In this document: piece after piece, positions 25,540 through 35,141 of the stretch
Layout of the letters: each line of letters opens with the position of its first letter
How positions within the stretch are numbered: position 1 is the stretch's first letter
Assembly: GCA_002722695.1 (NCBI GenBank)
Contig: PBMS01000013.1
Location: 1-44,108, forward strand
Origin: Methanobacteriota archaeon
GTDB lineage: Archaea > Thermoplasmatota > Poseidoniia > Poseidoniales > Poseidoniaceae
Reading direction: 5' to 3'
Length of the DNA stretch: 44,108 nt
Notes under the pieces: generated by a model
Seen by the model: only the letters and a program-made list of their open reading frames with translations
Databases searched by the model: none
Told to the model about the DNA's origin: nothing
Translations under genes and position numbers: made by a program

Positions 25540-26529
25540 ATGACCGTCCTGCCGTTGCGAGAGGACGAGGTTCCCGAATACACACACATCGTTGCTGATT
25601 CGGACATGGACGGGTTGTTTGGAGCGGCTGTTTTGAAGGCCTTTCGTCCCGAAGCAACGGTCATGTTTTCCCATGCAGCAGCTCTGCGAGGGGGCTTGGT
25701 TGACGACCACATCGACCGAAACACCGTGCTCGTGGATTTGCCGTTCCACTCAGCGTGCGGGTGGTACGTTGACCACCACCTCACGAATCGACCCGACCGA
25801 GCGCGGGCTGCCTCGTTTGAGGCAGACGGTGGAACACAGCATTGGGAAGCCACGCCCTCCGCCGCCCGACTGGCGTACGACCTTTTGATCGACATCACCG
25901 ACATGGAGCATCTGGCGCCGATGATGCCGGTTGTCGATGCGTTGGATTCGGGGGGCATCACGAAGGAGGCTTTCCTCGCTGACGGCCCTCTGTTGCAACT
26001 GTCGAGAACCTGCACGTCTCGCGACCCGGAGTACATGCTTCACTTGGTGAACCTCCTTGCCAACGGGGCGTCCTACGAAGTCTTGATGGATGACTCCGTG
26101 GTCAAGCAGCGGTGCCGTCAAGCGGCTGCCGACCGCGCTGTTGCACAACGCCATGTGGAGGCCAACACCACCGTTCACGATCGGTTGGCTGTTTGCCGAA
26201 TGGACGAGTCGGGCTTGCGCAGCAACGGCTATCTCGTCACCGCGTGGGTGGGCGATGCTGCTGACGCGTGTTGCATCGTTCACGGATACGCCGACGGCGA
26301 TTTGTCCGATCCCGAGCGTCCACCGCTCTCAGCCAGTTTTTACGCCAACTCGTTTCTTACCAACGGACAGGGTAAGTTCGACCTCTCACGAATGGCCACA
26401 GCGCTCGACCCAACTGGGGGCGGACACGCCAACGCCTGCGGCTGTCGAATTCAACCTCCGGGGCTTGAATCAAACATGAACCACTGGTTGGACATGTGGT
26501 CAAACCGAGACGTCGTGCTGAAACTCTGA
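25540..26529 (+). CDS. DHH-family phosphoesterase
   Basis: A 329-aa protein of the DHH/DHHA1 superfamily (RecJ, NrnA, GdpP-like). Motif I is VADSDMDGL (D20, D22, D24), followed by DLPFH, the VDHH motif (D78-H79-H80), and a DHHA1 closing motif GGGHANACGCRI with H296. These proteins cleave phosphodiesters in short oligonucleotides, cyclic dinucleotides or single strands. The substrate here cannot be decided from sequence. It ends 1 bp from the convergent coiled-coil gene. Confidence 0.85.
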   Translation: MTVLPLREDEVPEYTHIVADSDMDGLFGAAVLKAFRPEATVMFSHAAALRGGLVDDHIDRNTVLVDLPFHSACGWYVDHHLTNRPDRARAASFEADGGTQHWEATPSAARLAYDLLIDITDMEHLAPMMPVVDALDSGGITKEAFLADGPLLQLSRTCTSRDPEYMLHLVNLLANGASYEVLMDDSVVKQRCRQAAADRAVAQRHVEANTTVHDRLAVCRMDESGLRSNGYLVTAWVGDAADACCIVHGYADGDLSDPERPPLSASFYANSFLTNGQGKFDLSRMATALDPTGGGHANACGCRIQPPGLESNMNHWLDMWSNRDVVLKL

Positions 26530-26530
26530 C

Positions 26531-26770
26531 TCAGAACTTGCGCGTCATCGTGATGTTTGAGGAATTTTCAATGTCGAGATCTTCGTCCATCTCGTCCATT
26601 GCCGTCTCTTCGGCAGGAGCGGGTTTCGTCTTCAGTCGCTTCACCGTTGCTTTGAGAACTTCAAATTCAATCTCGAGGTCTTCGAGAGCATCGCGCGTTT
26701 GCTCAATGTGTTTTTCGACACGGGCCAACACCTTGTTGACTTTCTTGAGGGTGCGTTCCTCACGTGCCAT
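26531..26770 (-). CDS. Small coiled-coil protein
   Basis: A 79-aa protein. Residues 5-48 form a charged heptad-like helix (KVNKVLARVEKHIEQTRD then EDLEIEFEVLKATVKRL), followed by a Pro/Ala/Glu linker and an acidic stretch (AMDEMDEDLDIE). No family is recognised. It lies 50 bp downstream of the RND transporter gene on the same strand. Confidence 0.65.
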   Translation of the reverse strand: MAREERTLKKVNKVLARVEKHIEQTRDALEDLEIEFEVLKATVKRLKTKPAPAEETAMDEMDEDLDIENSSNITMTRKF

Positions 26771-26820
26771 GACTGTCCGTCACGCCTCGTGGATTTGAAG
26801 GTTCTCAATCTGGAAGCGTC

Positions 26821-29178
26821 TCATTCTTGCTCAGAATCCCCGCCTGACCCGTCGGATTGGGTGAGTGGTGCGGTTGCATCATGGGTGGTGGGAGAGGGTC
26901 GCAAAAACGCTGGGGCCCACCAGTTCCACTTGCCCATAAGTCGCATCGTTGACGGCACGACCAGGGCTCGTACCAACGTTGCATCGATGAAGATGGCAAG
27001 AGCAAGGCCGAGGCCGATTTGCTTGAGAATGATGACCGAGGAGAGTCCAAAGGAGCAGAACACCACCACCATGATGGCGGCTGCACCGGTGATGAGGCCC
27101 CCGGTTTTCTGAAGTCCGTTGGCCACAGCGAGGGTGTTGTCGCCGGTTCGCTCCCATTCTTCGTGAATGCGGGAGAGCATCAGAACTTCGTAATCCATGG
27201 ACAGCCCGAAGACGATGCAGAACATGATGACGGGATTGCCGGAGTCGATGGGTTGCGCGGTAAAATTCAGTAGCTCTGCGCCGAAGCCCCATTGGAACAC
27301 CCACACCAGCATACCAAACGATGCTGAGATGGATAGAATGTTCATCGCGATGGCCTTGATGGGAATAATGACCGAACGAACTTGGATGAAAATCAGGGCA
27401 GTGGTTGCTAACAAAATAAAGGCCAAGGCGCGAGGAAGGTTGTCCGCAATCGCTTCGAGATTGTCGGCGTTGTATGCCGCAAAACCGGCCACGAGAAGAC
27501 GGTCGTTCTCACCTGACAAATCAGCAAGGTAATCGTCTCGGTCCTGCCGAATTTCCTCCACCAATTCCCGAGAATCAACGTTGGTTTGTACGCCTTTGAG
27601 CTGAACCGACATGAACGTGGCGTTGTCGCCCACGAAGGCCTTGCGAAGGCTTTCGCGAACCGCGATCTGTTCCGGTGTGAGGTATTCGTCGGGCGTTTGC
27701 CAAAACTGAACCGTTTCGTTGGCCGTGATGTTGTCCGGCATGCCAACGCCTGTGCCTCCCAGTACACGCGGGTCGGTCAGGAGTTCCTTTAGGAAGGCAT
27801 GCTGCGCTCGCAGGTTGGCTTCGCTGAGGGGATCGGCACCATCGGTGTCGACGATGATGAAAATCGTGTTCGCCGCTTGGTCGGGCCACTGTTCGTCGAT
27901 GAGTTCCATGCCAAGGCGAGCTTCGTCGTCCGGCGGGAGGGCTTTCCACGAGGACAATGAAAACTCAGCATAAGCGAACGGTAGGCCAGCCCCGATCAGC
28001 AAGACCAAGGTTGGAATCAGGACGGCCCAAGGCCTGTCCATCACGCGCTTGGCGATGCGCGCCCACATCCCGTCGTCCTTGGCGGACATGTCAAACGCGT
28101 AGGGTATTTTCAGTTTGTTGATGCGGGGTCCAAGCCACGCCATAACAGCGGGTAGGACGATGGTTGAGTAGACCATGGCGATGGTCACCGCGATGGTTCC
28201 ACCGATGCCAAGGGATGGAAGGGACGTGTTGGCGAAAAACAGCATCCCCATCAAGCCGATGGCAACCGTAATGCCCGAGTAAAAGACCGCTTTACCAGCA
28301 GTGGCGCAACTCATCGCTGTCGCCGTTCGGACGTCATGACCGCGACTCAATTCCTCCCTGAAGCGGTTGACGAGAAACAGTGAGTAGTCGATGGAAACAC
28401 CGATTCCGATGAGGGACACAATGTTGGTGGCGTAGACCGTCACATCCGTTATGTTGGAGAGCCAAATCGTCATGCCGATGGCTGCGACGAGCGTTCCCCC
28501 ACCGATGCCCATGGGCAAAATCGCTGCAATCAGCGAACCAAAAATAAGGCCCAAAATGATGAGTGTTAACGGAACAGCGACGACTTCTGCCTTGATCAAG
28601 TCGTTTTTGATTCGGTCGTCAAAGGTCCAATCAACGAAGATGCCGTCCGTCATCCAACTTTCGAAGCCGTTTTCGATGTCCACGGAATCCCTGAGTTCGG
28701 TCATCACGGATTTGGCGTCTTTTCGGTTCATTTCCATGGTGATTTTGTTGATAGCGTACGTGCCGTCTTCGTCGCTCTGAACCACGTCTTTTCGGTCCAC
28801 GTCCTCTGCCTGCCAGGAATAATTCACGGTGATGTCTGGGTGGCTATCGAACTCCGCCAAGGCGGCCATGACGGCCGTTTTCCAGGCCTCTGAAGTGTCG
28901 TTGTGGGTAGGGTGGAACACGAGGTATCGGAACGATTGCCCGCCCGAGTCGTCTTCCGTAGCAAACCTTTGAGAGAGCAGGCGCAAACCGTTGATGGATT
29001 CAACATCGTCTTCACCAAAACCCTCGGCCCAATCAGACCCGATGGTGATGAGGCTGCCCATGAGGATGCATGAAATCAAGCCAAACGCCATCATTGAGGC
29101 TTTGTGATCGTGTATAAACAGGCCGAATTTGAAAAACGCTCTGTCTTTGAGCATTTCGGGATCGGTGGCGCCTTCCAC
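26821..29178 (-). CDS. RND-superfamily (MMPL-type) membrane transporter
   Basis: A 785-aa protein with two halves, each a large extracytoplasmic loop plus six helices, as in MMPL/SecDF-like RND exporters. Each half carries the helix-4 signature: GVSIDYSLFLVNRFREEL in the first and GLSMDYEVLMLSRIHEEW in the second, with the acidic residue expected for proton coupling. The cargo is unknown; lipids, hopanoids or drugs are known for relatives. The GTG start at 29178 lies 27 bp from a GATTCAAATA box and appears leaderless; ATG 29154 is the alternative. It is followed by the coiled-coil gene. Confidence 0.85.
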   Translation of the reverse strand: MEGATDPEMLKDRAFFKFGLFIHDHKASMMAFGLISCILMGSLITIGSDWAEGFGEDDVESINGLRLLSQRFATEDDSGGQSFRYLVFHPTHNDTSEAWKTAVMAALAEFDSHPDITVNYSWQAEDVDRKDVVQSDEDGTYAINKITMEMNRKDAKSVMTELRDSVDIENGFESWMTDGIFVDWTFDDRIKNDLIKAEVVAVPLTLIILGLIFGSLIAAILPMGIGGGTLVAAIGMTIWLSNITDVTVYATNIVSLIGIGVSIDYSLFLVNRFREELSRGHDVRTATAMSCATAGKAVFYSGITVAIGLMGMLFFANTSLPSLGIGGTIAVTIAMVYSTIVLPAVMAWLGPRINKLKIPYAFDMSAKDDGMWARIAKRVMDRPWAVLIPTLVLLIGAGLPFAYAEFSLSSWKALPPDDEARLGMELIDEQWPDQAANTIFIIVDTDGADPLSEANLRAQHAFLKELLTDPRVLGGTGVGMPDNITANETVQFWQTPDEYLTPEQIAVRESLRKAFVGDNATFMSVQLKGVQTNVDSRELVEEIRQDRDDYLADLSGENDRLLVAGFAAYNADNLEAIADNLPRALAFILLATTALIFIQVRSVIIPIKAIAMNILSISASFGMLVWVFQWGFGAELLNFTAQPIDSGNPVIMFCIVFGLSMDYEVLMLSRIHEEWERTGDNTLAVANGLQKTGGLITGAAAIMVVVFCSFGLSSVIILKQIGLGLALAIFIDATLVRALVVPSTMRLMGKWNWWAPAFLRPSPTTHDATAPLTQSDGSGGDSEQE

Positions 29179-29200
29179 AAGTCTGTCTAAAAAAAAGAGG

Positions 29201-29210
29201 TATTTGAATC
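29201..29210 (-). promoter_or_regulatory. TATA-like box of the RND gene
   Basis: GATTCAAATA on the minus strand, centred 27 bp from GTG 29178. Eight consecutive T on the minus strand (29189-29196) lie between box and start, and could also end the upstream transcript. Confidence 0.5.
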
Positions 29211-29242
29211 GGCGTCATGGGGCCTTGGAGGTCACCCCTCGG

Positions 29243-29713
29243 TCAGCCCAGGACATCGAAGGTGTAGATGAAGCCCAAGAAGGCGTGAATGAAAACCATG
29301 TAGACGATCAAGTCGGCGGCTCGGCCGTGCTTGAGTTTCGTCGCCTGAAAGGACTCACCCGCTTGGCGTTGGGACCGTGTTTGCTTTCCCAGTCGGGTCA
29401 TGAACACCATCAACCCAAAACCCACTGGACCCATGAAACCGTGCAACGATTGCGGAACGAGGGACGGAAGCAACGCCTGGCCGTCGTACAACCCGGTGAT
29501 TCCCCGCGCCGTAAATGCGACGAGGATAACGCCACCCGTAGCCCAAAGCAATCGTTCACCGTTGCGCTCGTGCCGAGCCAGGTGCACCGCACGTTCCTCG
29601 CCTTTCAACTCGTACGACTTCTTTCGCCAGGCGTACTGCCACCATATCCAAACCACCAGACCGCTCGCCAAGAGCGGGTGGAGCAAGAGAACAATCGTGG
29701 TGATGAGGTCCAT
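29243..29713 (-). CDS. Four-helix membrane protein, DUF4079-like
   Basis: A 156-aa protein with helices at about 5-25, 55-72, 85-105 and 131-153 and several histidines at helix ends (LLHPLLASG, SLHGFMGPVG, KLHGRAADLIVY, FIHAFLG). The LHP start and histidine pattern recall DUF4079 and cytochrome b561-like proteins, so heme binding is conceivable, but the match is weak. It lies 64 bp upstream of the RND gene on the same strand. Confidence 0.55.
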   Translation of the reverse strand: MDLITTIVLLLHPLLASGLVVWIWWQYAWRKKSYELKGEERAVHLARHERNGERLLWATGGVILVAFTARGITGLYDGQALLPSLVPQSLHGFMGPVGFGLMVFMTRLGKQTRSQRQAGESFQATKLKHGRAADLIVYMVFIHAFLGFIYTFDVLG

Positions 29714-29840
29714 GCAGTATCACCATCGGGGAGGCGGCTTTGGTTCATGGAGGTATGCTTTGCGCTCTTGAATTGATGAAAGAACCGCATCGGTGGGTTG
29801 AAATGGCTCCTGTCGTGGCAAGAGATGAGGGGATGAAAGG

Positions 29841-32800
29841 TTGGACGAATCGTACATGGAAACCTGTCTCAAGGCAGCGTTTTCAAAACCCAAGTCGGGT
29901 GCAGTACGCGTCTCAATCATGAACCGAGAATCGGCTTGGAAAATGCTTGACAAACCCCTCAGGGCCCACCTTGTTATCGCTGCTCACGAGCAAGAGCCTC
30001 CTGCAACCGACGACGACGACAACGACGCTGCCGCCCCGCGCCGTCCGACCATGAACCGGCCTCGAGGCCGTATGCGGCGCTCAGGTCGCCAAACCGGCCC
30101 GGCTCACATGCAGTGGCTGCACGCTCCACAAGCCGTCATCGACGAATCACCCTACACGACCGCTTACCAACTCGCCACCCTCCTCGTTCACAAGCAGATG
30201 GATGAAGAGCATTGGGACGAGGCATGGAATGCGCCCGAAAACCTCCTGCGCGAGACCTGCATGGTCGAGGGGGTTCATCCCGTCTGGCATCTCATCGGTG
30301 AAAAAACGCCACTTTTGGGTCAGTTTCTCGCCTTTCCCAAAGCAAAGGCCTCGAAAACCACGACCGTTTCATCCTTGACCACAGACTTCTTCTGGATTGA
30401 TCCACGAAACAAGGACGAGGTCATCACGGTGCTGAAACTCACCGGTGCCGGCGTCAGTGACCCCGACATCAAAGTCGCGCTGCAAAAAGCCACCAACCAG
30501 ATTGCTGGTGGCCGTAAACTCGACCTTGAACCGCCGTTGCGGGATCTCACAGGGTCCATGGCGTTCATCACGGTGTTGCTGGCCGTTCACGGTGGACACG
30601 ACGTCAAAAAAGCGGTGCGAACAGCAGCCTCGAAAGCCGATTCGGAGCTGGCGGGGGCGTTGGAAGACCTTGAACGACTTCTTGATGGTCATGTGGACGA
30701 TTGGGACGGGTTGATGGCCATCACCCGGGAAGATTCTCTTTCAAACGCTCGTCGAGTCCTTGGCTGGCAGCACGCTCCTCCTGAAGCAGAAGCTTGCACG
30801 GCTGCTCAACTGGAAGCAGGGCTTCAACTCCTCGAGAGCGCAAACGTCCACAAAGGACGAGACCGCCTGACATGGTGGCGCCTGAACGCTTTGTTGCGTG
30901 AAGGGAAAAAAGACGACGCCATGGACGTGCTCGATGAGCGCCGTCTCGACGCCTCATCGGACATCACTGAACTGCTCCCTCTCGTGGTTTCTCTGGAAAG
31001 CGAACGGGCGAATGAATGGCTTCTCAGGTTCATGGACGATGTCGACGAGCAGGCTCTCCTTCACGTGCTTCACGAGCAGCATCTCTCGACGAAACTTCGT
31101 CTCAAAGCGGCTCAGCGATTGTGCGATGAGCGCGGAGCAATGTGGGAAGAAGCAAGGACCTTGGCCTTGACGACGTTGCTGCAAGCGTTGGATTTGGAGC
31201 GATTGGCGGACGTGTTCACCTCAGACTCCATGCTCCCGCTCACCCATCCTTATGCGGCCTTGCTGGTCAGTCATTTGGCACCGGCCAGTCTCGATGCTTC
31301 GCTGAAGGAACAGGTCTTCTCCTGTCGAACGCAAGCTCTTCGCGCCATTCACGGCGCTGAGCTTCCTGAGGTGTTGACGCCGTTGGCTGAACATCTTCTT
31401 CTTCTGATGGAGGGCATCTACAAGGAAACGCCTGAGGTCGGCGAGGTGCTCAACGCTGCCGCCTTGAAGGCGTTTTCCCCCATCAGCCGAGCCTTGGCTG
31501 GGAACGGCGTTGTCAGCTCAAAACACATACGAAACATGGGCAACAGTCTGGATGAACTCGACTTGACACCGATCGAACGACGATTGTTCGACGTCATGCT
31601 TCTGACCTTGACCATGAACGGTCATCTCCAGGCTCACAACATCGGCATGGCCAAAGCCAGCGACGCCGATGAACTTGATCAACTCCTTCTCAACCCCGTG
31701 CTTCCGTTCCGACTCATCAATTCTTATTCTATCCTGATGGTCGAGCACGACCTTGGCCTGCCCAACCTGGTGACCTGGTATCAGAAAAACGACCCACTGT
31801 CGCCCTGGGCACCGCTGGCTCGTGCTGCACTGTTTGCCTCGACGGGGGATGAACTCAATTCCGCTCGGGAGTATTCCCGGGCAGCCGAACTCTTCACAAA
31901 ACTCCGCAAGGCAGGTGGCTCGGCCGCAGGCAAAACCACCGACAGCGACGACAACGATTTTGCGTTGGCCCTGCCGTTAACGCTCTATCGTAAGTCACTC
32001 ATCCATTACGCTCACGCCACTTCGTGGTCGGGGGCCGTTGACTTGCTCGAGAAAGTTCCCTCTCTGAAAACAGCCATCACAGAGCGTTTCAAGCTCTACC
32101 TCCGAGTCTGCCATGTTTCCAAAACGGACACCAACGCTGCCGCTCGGCTCATTCGTCAACACGTTCAGCAGCGCATCACGGTCCAAGAGGAGGATGTTGA
32201 GGGCAACATTGTTGAGAGAACCCGCACAATTTACAACGAAGAAGAACTCGATCTGCTTCGAAATTATCCCTTTGAGCAAGCTCACCTCTTGCCCCCAGAA
32301 CCGTTTCTCGGTCGTGTGACCGCTGCCTCAACGCACATCAGCCGTGACCTCCGACGTTCTCGAACGCAATACCAGCACCAGTTCCGTCAGGCCATGCAGA
32401 GCCCCTCACCGTCCATGGAGGAAATCTACGACATCGCGAAAAGCGCAGCCGAGGAAGTGGCGTTTGAAGGCCTGATGTACCTCGAACGAGCGCAAAACTC
32501 AACGAAGTTTTCGTCCACGGCCCGCAACCGACTCGCCGGTGTTGAGCAGGCGTTGTTCTCGCAGTACAAGGACGACATTCCCACCTCCAAACGCCGATTC
32601 CTCCACAACTTATCGCTCACTCCACTGGTGATTGTGGACACCAACGTTTTGGTTGACGCCCTTGTTGAGAAAATGTATCAGCGAATGGATTTGGTCTTCG
32701 AGACCAACGTGAACATCATCGGTTCAAACCAGTTCCATCGAATCCTTCTCCACCATGCCCGAGCCAAGCGCTTGGTCATGATGATCCCCGACGATGTCCG

Positions 32801-33305
32801 CGGTGAACTGAAGCAATTTGCAAAAGATCAGCGGCTGATGCCACGTTTCAAGAGCGGCATGGTCAACGCCGACAAGCTCGAGGAAACCCTGACCGAATCG
32901 GTCGTTATGGACTTGGTGAACGAGGTGCTCTTGGAATTCAACACGTGGACGACGAGCAGCGACATGGTGGAAGGCGTCGCCGACCATTCGGAGGAATTGA
33001 ATCGTTTCTTGGTGCGCCACAGCGATGTGTTTGAAGAATTGACTGAATTGAAAGGGTATCGCGGGGCGACGTATCGAACCGAACTGGAGGGTCGAGCGAT
33101 TTACCCCGAGCGTACGGATCTCGACATATACCGTCTGGCAACCCACCTCGCATCGCTCCCCTTGCCCAACATCGGCGCTGTGATCGTGGCAACGATGGAT
33201 GGGGATTTCACCCTGGTCGACCGAGCCATAGAGGAGCGGTTTGGGTTCAGCGTCGCCAAAAACCATCGGTCACTCAAGCCGTGGCTCCAAGGTCCGTCCA
33301 CGTGA
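29841..33305 (+). CDS. 1154-aa helical-repeat protein with C-terminal PIN nuclease domain
   Basis: The N-terminus has an acidic patch (TDDDDNDAA) followed by a basic RG-type stretch (RPRGRMRRSGRQ). About 800 residues of amphipathic helices follow, compatible with a TPR-like solenoid. Residues ~925-1154 form a PIN domain: VDTNVLVD (D933), GEL (E989), TDLDIYRLA (D1093, D1095) and ATMDGDF (D1120, D1122), a full acidic set for a metal-dependent RNase. No signal peptide or membrane helix is seen, so it should act in the cytoplasm on RNA. The start is uncertain: TTG 29841 has GAGGGG eight bases upstream, with ATG 29856 and ATG 29919 as alternatives. Much larger than VapC toxins and without a partner antitoxin gene. 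Confidence 0.75.
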   Translation: MDESYMETCLKAAFSKPKSGAVRVSIMNRESAWKMLDKPLRAHLVIAAHEQEPPATDDDDNDAAAPRRPTMNRPRGRMRRSGRQTGPAHMQWLHAPQAVIDESPYTTAYQLATLLVHKQMDEEHWDEAWNAPENLLRETCMVEGVHPVWHLIGEKTPLLGQFLAFPKAKASKTTTVSSLTTDFFWIDPRNKDEVITVLKLTGAGVSDPDIKVALQKATNQIAGGRKLDLEPPLRDLTGSMAFITVLLAVHGGHDVKKAVRTAASKADSELAGALEDLERLLDGHVDDWDGLMAITREDSLSNARRVLGWQHAPPEAEACTAAQLEAGLQLLESANVHKGRDRLTWWRLNALLREGKKDDAMDVLDERRLDASSDITELLPLVVSLESERANEWLLRFMDDVDEQALLHVLHEQHLSTKLRLKAAQRLCDERGAMWEEARTLALTTLLQALDLERLADVFTSDSMLPLTHPYAALLVSHLAPASLDASLKEQVFSCRTQALRAIHGAELPEVLTPLAEHLLLLMEGIYKETPEVGEVLNAAALKAFSPISRALAGNGVVSSKHIRNMGNSLDELDLTPIERRLFDVMLLTLTMNGHLQAHNIGMAKASDADELDQLLLNPVLPFRLINSYSILMVEHDLGLPNLVTWYQKNDPLSPWAPLARAALFASTGDELNSAREYSRAAELFTKLRKAGGSAAGKTTDSDDNDFALALPLTLYRKSLIHYAHATSWSGAVDLLEKVPSLKTAITERFKLYLRVCHVSKTDTNAAARLIRQHVQQRITVQEEDVEGNIVERTRTIYNEEELDLLRNYPFEQAHLLPPEPFLGRVTAASTHISRDLRRSRTQYQHQFRQAMQSPSPSMEEIYDIAKSAAEEVAFEGLMYLERAQNSTKFSSTARNRLAGVEQALFSQYKDDIPTSKRRFLHNLSLTPLVIVDTNVLVDALVEKMYQRMDLVFETNVNIIGSNQFHRILLHHARAKRLVMMIPDDVRGELKQFAKDQRLMPRFKSGMVNADKLEETLTESVVMDLVNEVLLEFNTWTTSSDMVEGVADHSEELNRFLVRHSDVFEELTELKGYRGATYRTELEGRAIYPERTDLDIYRLATHLASLPLPNIGAVIVATMDGDFTLVDRAIEERFGFSVAKNHRSLKPWLQGPST

Positions 33306-33330
33306 ACGGCTCGTCACGTACCATGAGCGG

Positions 33331-35064
33331 TTACTCGCTGGTGATCCAGTTCAATATTTGATTGTACTTCGAATCGCTCTGATAGGGAGGGTGGTGCCCT
33401 GCCGACGGGCTGTGCACCTGTGCACAATCAGAGAATTTCTGGGCGAGCGCCGGCGCCATGTCTTTGAAGCTGTTGTCGTTCTCACCCGAGAACACCATGG
33501 CCGGTTCAGAAAAGGGCGCCGCCTCATTGATGGTGTCCATCAACCCTTCATGCGTGGTCGGTAAGTAGCCGTTGTACATCAGCACTTTCTCGAACGTGTT
33601 TTCGGAGTTGGCGAGGTAAACCGGAATCATCGCAGCGCCTTGGGAATAGCCCAATATGGCGTGGAAAGGACCTTCTTGTTCAACGATTTGGTCGAGATAG
33701 GAGATGGATGCGTCGGCCCAGTCTCGGTCGGTCGTGGGCTGACCTTTCCCTCCAGGCGGGTCTCGGATCCAGACGTTGTTGCTCTCAGGTGTGCTGGCAA
33801 AGAAGAATTCGTAATCGCTCAAACTTGCCATCAAGTCTTGCATGCCCTGCATGCTTCGAAAGCTGTTGGCCGTTTGTCCGCCGCCGTGGAGGGCGAGAAT
33901 CTTCAACGGTCCTTGTGGACCGATCTGGCTGTCGGAACACCCCACCTCATTGACGGTCTCGCCACTGGGGGTGTTGGGGCAGGTGTCAACGTCGTTGCTG
34001 ACTCCATCGTTGTCATCGTCCTTTTGCGATTCTGAACATCCAAACGTGTCAACCTGTTCTCCAGCGGGCGTCCCCGGACACGCATCGACGTCGTCGGTGA
34101 GCCCATCGGCATCGGTGTCTTTCTGAGCATCGGCGCACCCGTCAACGTCCACCATGGCACCGGTTGAGGTGTTCGGGCATTGGTCGTTCGAGTTTACCAC
34201 ACCATCGCCATCGTCGTCGGTTTCGGAATCCGAACATCCATTCGAGTACACTGGTTCACCAGCGGGGGTGTCGAGGCAGGCGTCGACGTCGTCGAGCACC
34301 CCGTCCTGATCCTCGTCGCCAACCGGCTCAGGCGGCAGAGGCAGGTTGACGGAGAGGCTCTGTTCGGACTCGTCAAACATGCCGCATTTGGCCACCAAGA
34401 CGCCCCTCGTGCTGTGCTCTTCGGTGTCGAGAGAAAGGGTGTAAGTGCCGTCGGTCACGGACACGTTTCCTGCGACGAACGTGGCAGAGTTTTGATTGCT
34501 TGGGCGATACTCAACCGAACAGGTTTCTGGGAATTCATGGAGAACCGCACCCTCAACGATGCCCATCGTTTCGTTCTCAGCCGGGGGTGTCCACCCAAAG
34601 GTGAGGCGGACATCACTTTCTTCGGGAGGGCTGATGATGAGCATGACGGGGTTTCCTTCGCTCTCAAGCCCTTCTGCATCGTAGGCAGTGATGGCGAGCA
34701 CGAACGAACCCGGCCCGGTGATGCTTGTTTCAGCGGACCATTTTCCGGAGGGGAGGATGCTCAGGTTCATCGATTCAATCACGGCAAAGTTTTCGTTCAA
34801 GACCGACAGGATGACCCAGGAGGTTGCTAAGCTCTCGTCGTAGACATAGCCCTCGATGGTGGTCGCAGTTCCATCCCATGTCATCGTGATTTCTTCGTCG
34901 ATCATCAGTTTGGGCGGGTAATTGTTCACCTTGACCTCCTGATCGGTGTCAATTTTCTCTTCTTCGGTGTCAACGGTGGTGGTGTTCAGCGTGTACACAA
35001 CGGCGCCTGAGCTGCCCATGATGACGGCAACGAGCAGACTGAGTGCGATGGTCTTGGTGTCCAT
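33331..35064 (-). CDS. Secreted or anchored hydrolase of FSH type with thrombospondin-3 repeats
   Basis: A 577-aa protein. The N-terminus is a signal or anchor helix (IALSLLVAVIMGSSGAVVY). Two Ig/FN3-like beta regions follow (about 45-230). Then four calcium-type thrombospondin-3 repeats with DxDxDG loops and paired cysteines (DQDGVLDDVDAC, DGDGVVNSNDQC, DADGLTDDVDAC, DNDGVSNDVDTC). The C-terminal ~200 residues are an alpha/beta hydrolase of the FSH1/serine-hydrolase type: LALHGGGQTANSF, nucleophile in LGYSQGAAM, Asp in SGENDNSF and His in SAGHHPP. FSH proteins are usually cytosolic; this one should face outside. The start ATG 35064 is 26 bp from TTTTTATAAT, so leaderless. Confidence 0.82.
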   Translation of the reverse strand: MDTKTIALSLLVAVIMGSSGAVVYTLNTTTVDTEEEKIDTDQEVKVNNYPPKLMIDEEITMTWDGTATTIEGYVYDESLATSWVILSVLNENFAVIESMNLSILPSGKWSAETSITGPGSFVLAITAYDAEGLESEGNPVMLIISPPEESDVRLTFGWTPPAENETMGIVEGAVLHEFPETCSVEYRPSNQNSATFVAGNVSVTDGTYTLSLDTEEHSTRGVLVAKCGMFDESEQSLSVNLPLPPEPVGDEDQDGVLDDVDACLDTPAGEPVYSNGCSDSETDDDGDGVVNSNDQCPNTSTGAMVDVDGCADAQKDTDADGLTDDVDACPGTPAGEQVDTFGCSESQKDDDNDGVSNDVDTCPNTPSGETVNEVGCSDSQIGPQGPLKILALHGGGQTANSFRSMQGMQDLMASLSDYEFFFASTPESNNVWIRDPPGGKGQPTTDRDWADASISYLDQIVEQEGPFHAILGYSQGAAMIPVYLANSENTFEKVLMYNGYLPTTHEGLMDTINEAAPFSEPAMVFSGENDNSFKDMAPALAQKFSDCAQVHSPSAGHHPPYQSDSKYNQILNWITSE

Positions 35065-35085
35065 GGGATATGAACGCTTGAACCG

Positions 35086-35095
35086 ATTATAAAAA
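35086..35095 (-). promoter_or_regulatory. TATA box of the FSH/TSP3 gene, possibly also terminator of icd
   Basis: TTTTTATAAT on the minus strand, 26 bp from ATG 35064. Its five T lie about 50 bp after the icd stop and could serve as an oligo-T termination signal for icd. Confidence 0.5.
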
Positions 35096-35141
35096 TGTGT
35101 GACGCCTTGTCTGCGCCGTCATCAGAGCCACCGGTCATGGT

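Noticed and set aside
29841-33305. VapC-type toxin identity for the PIN protein
   Set aside because: It is far too long, has a helical scaffold, and no small antitoxin gene adjoins it.
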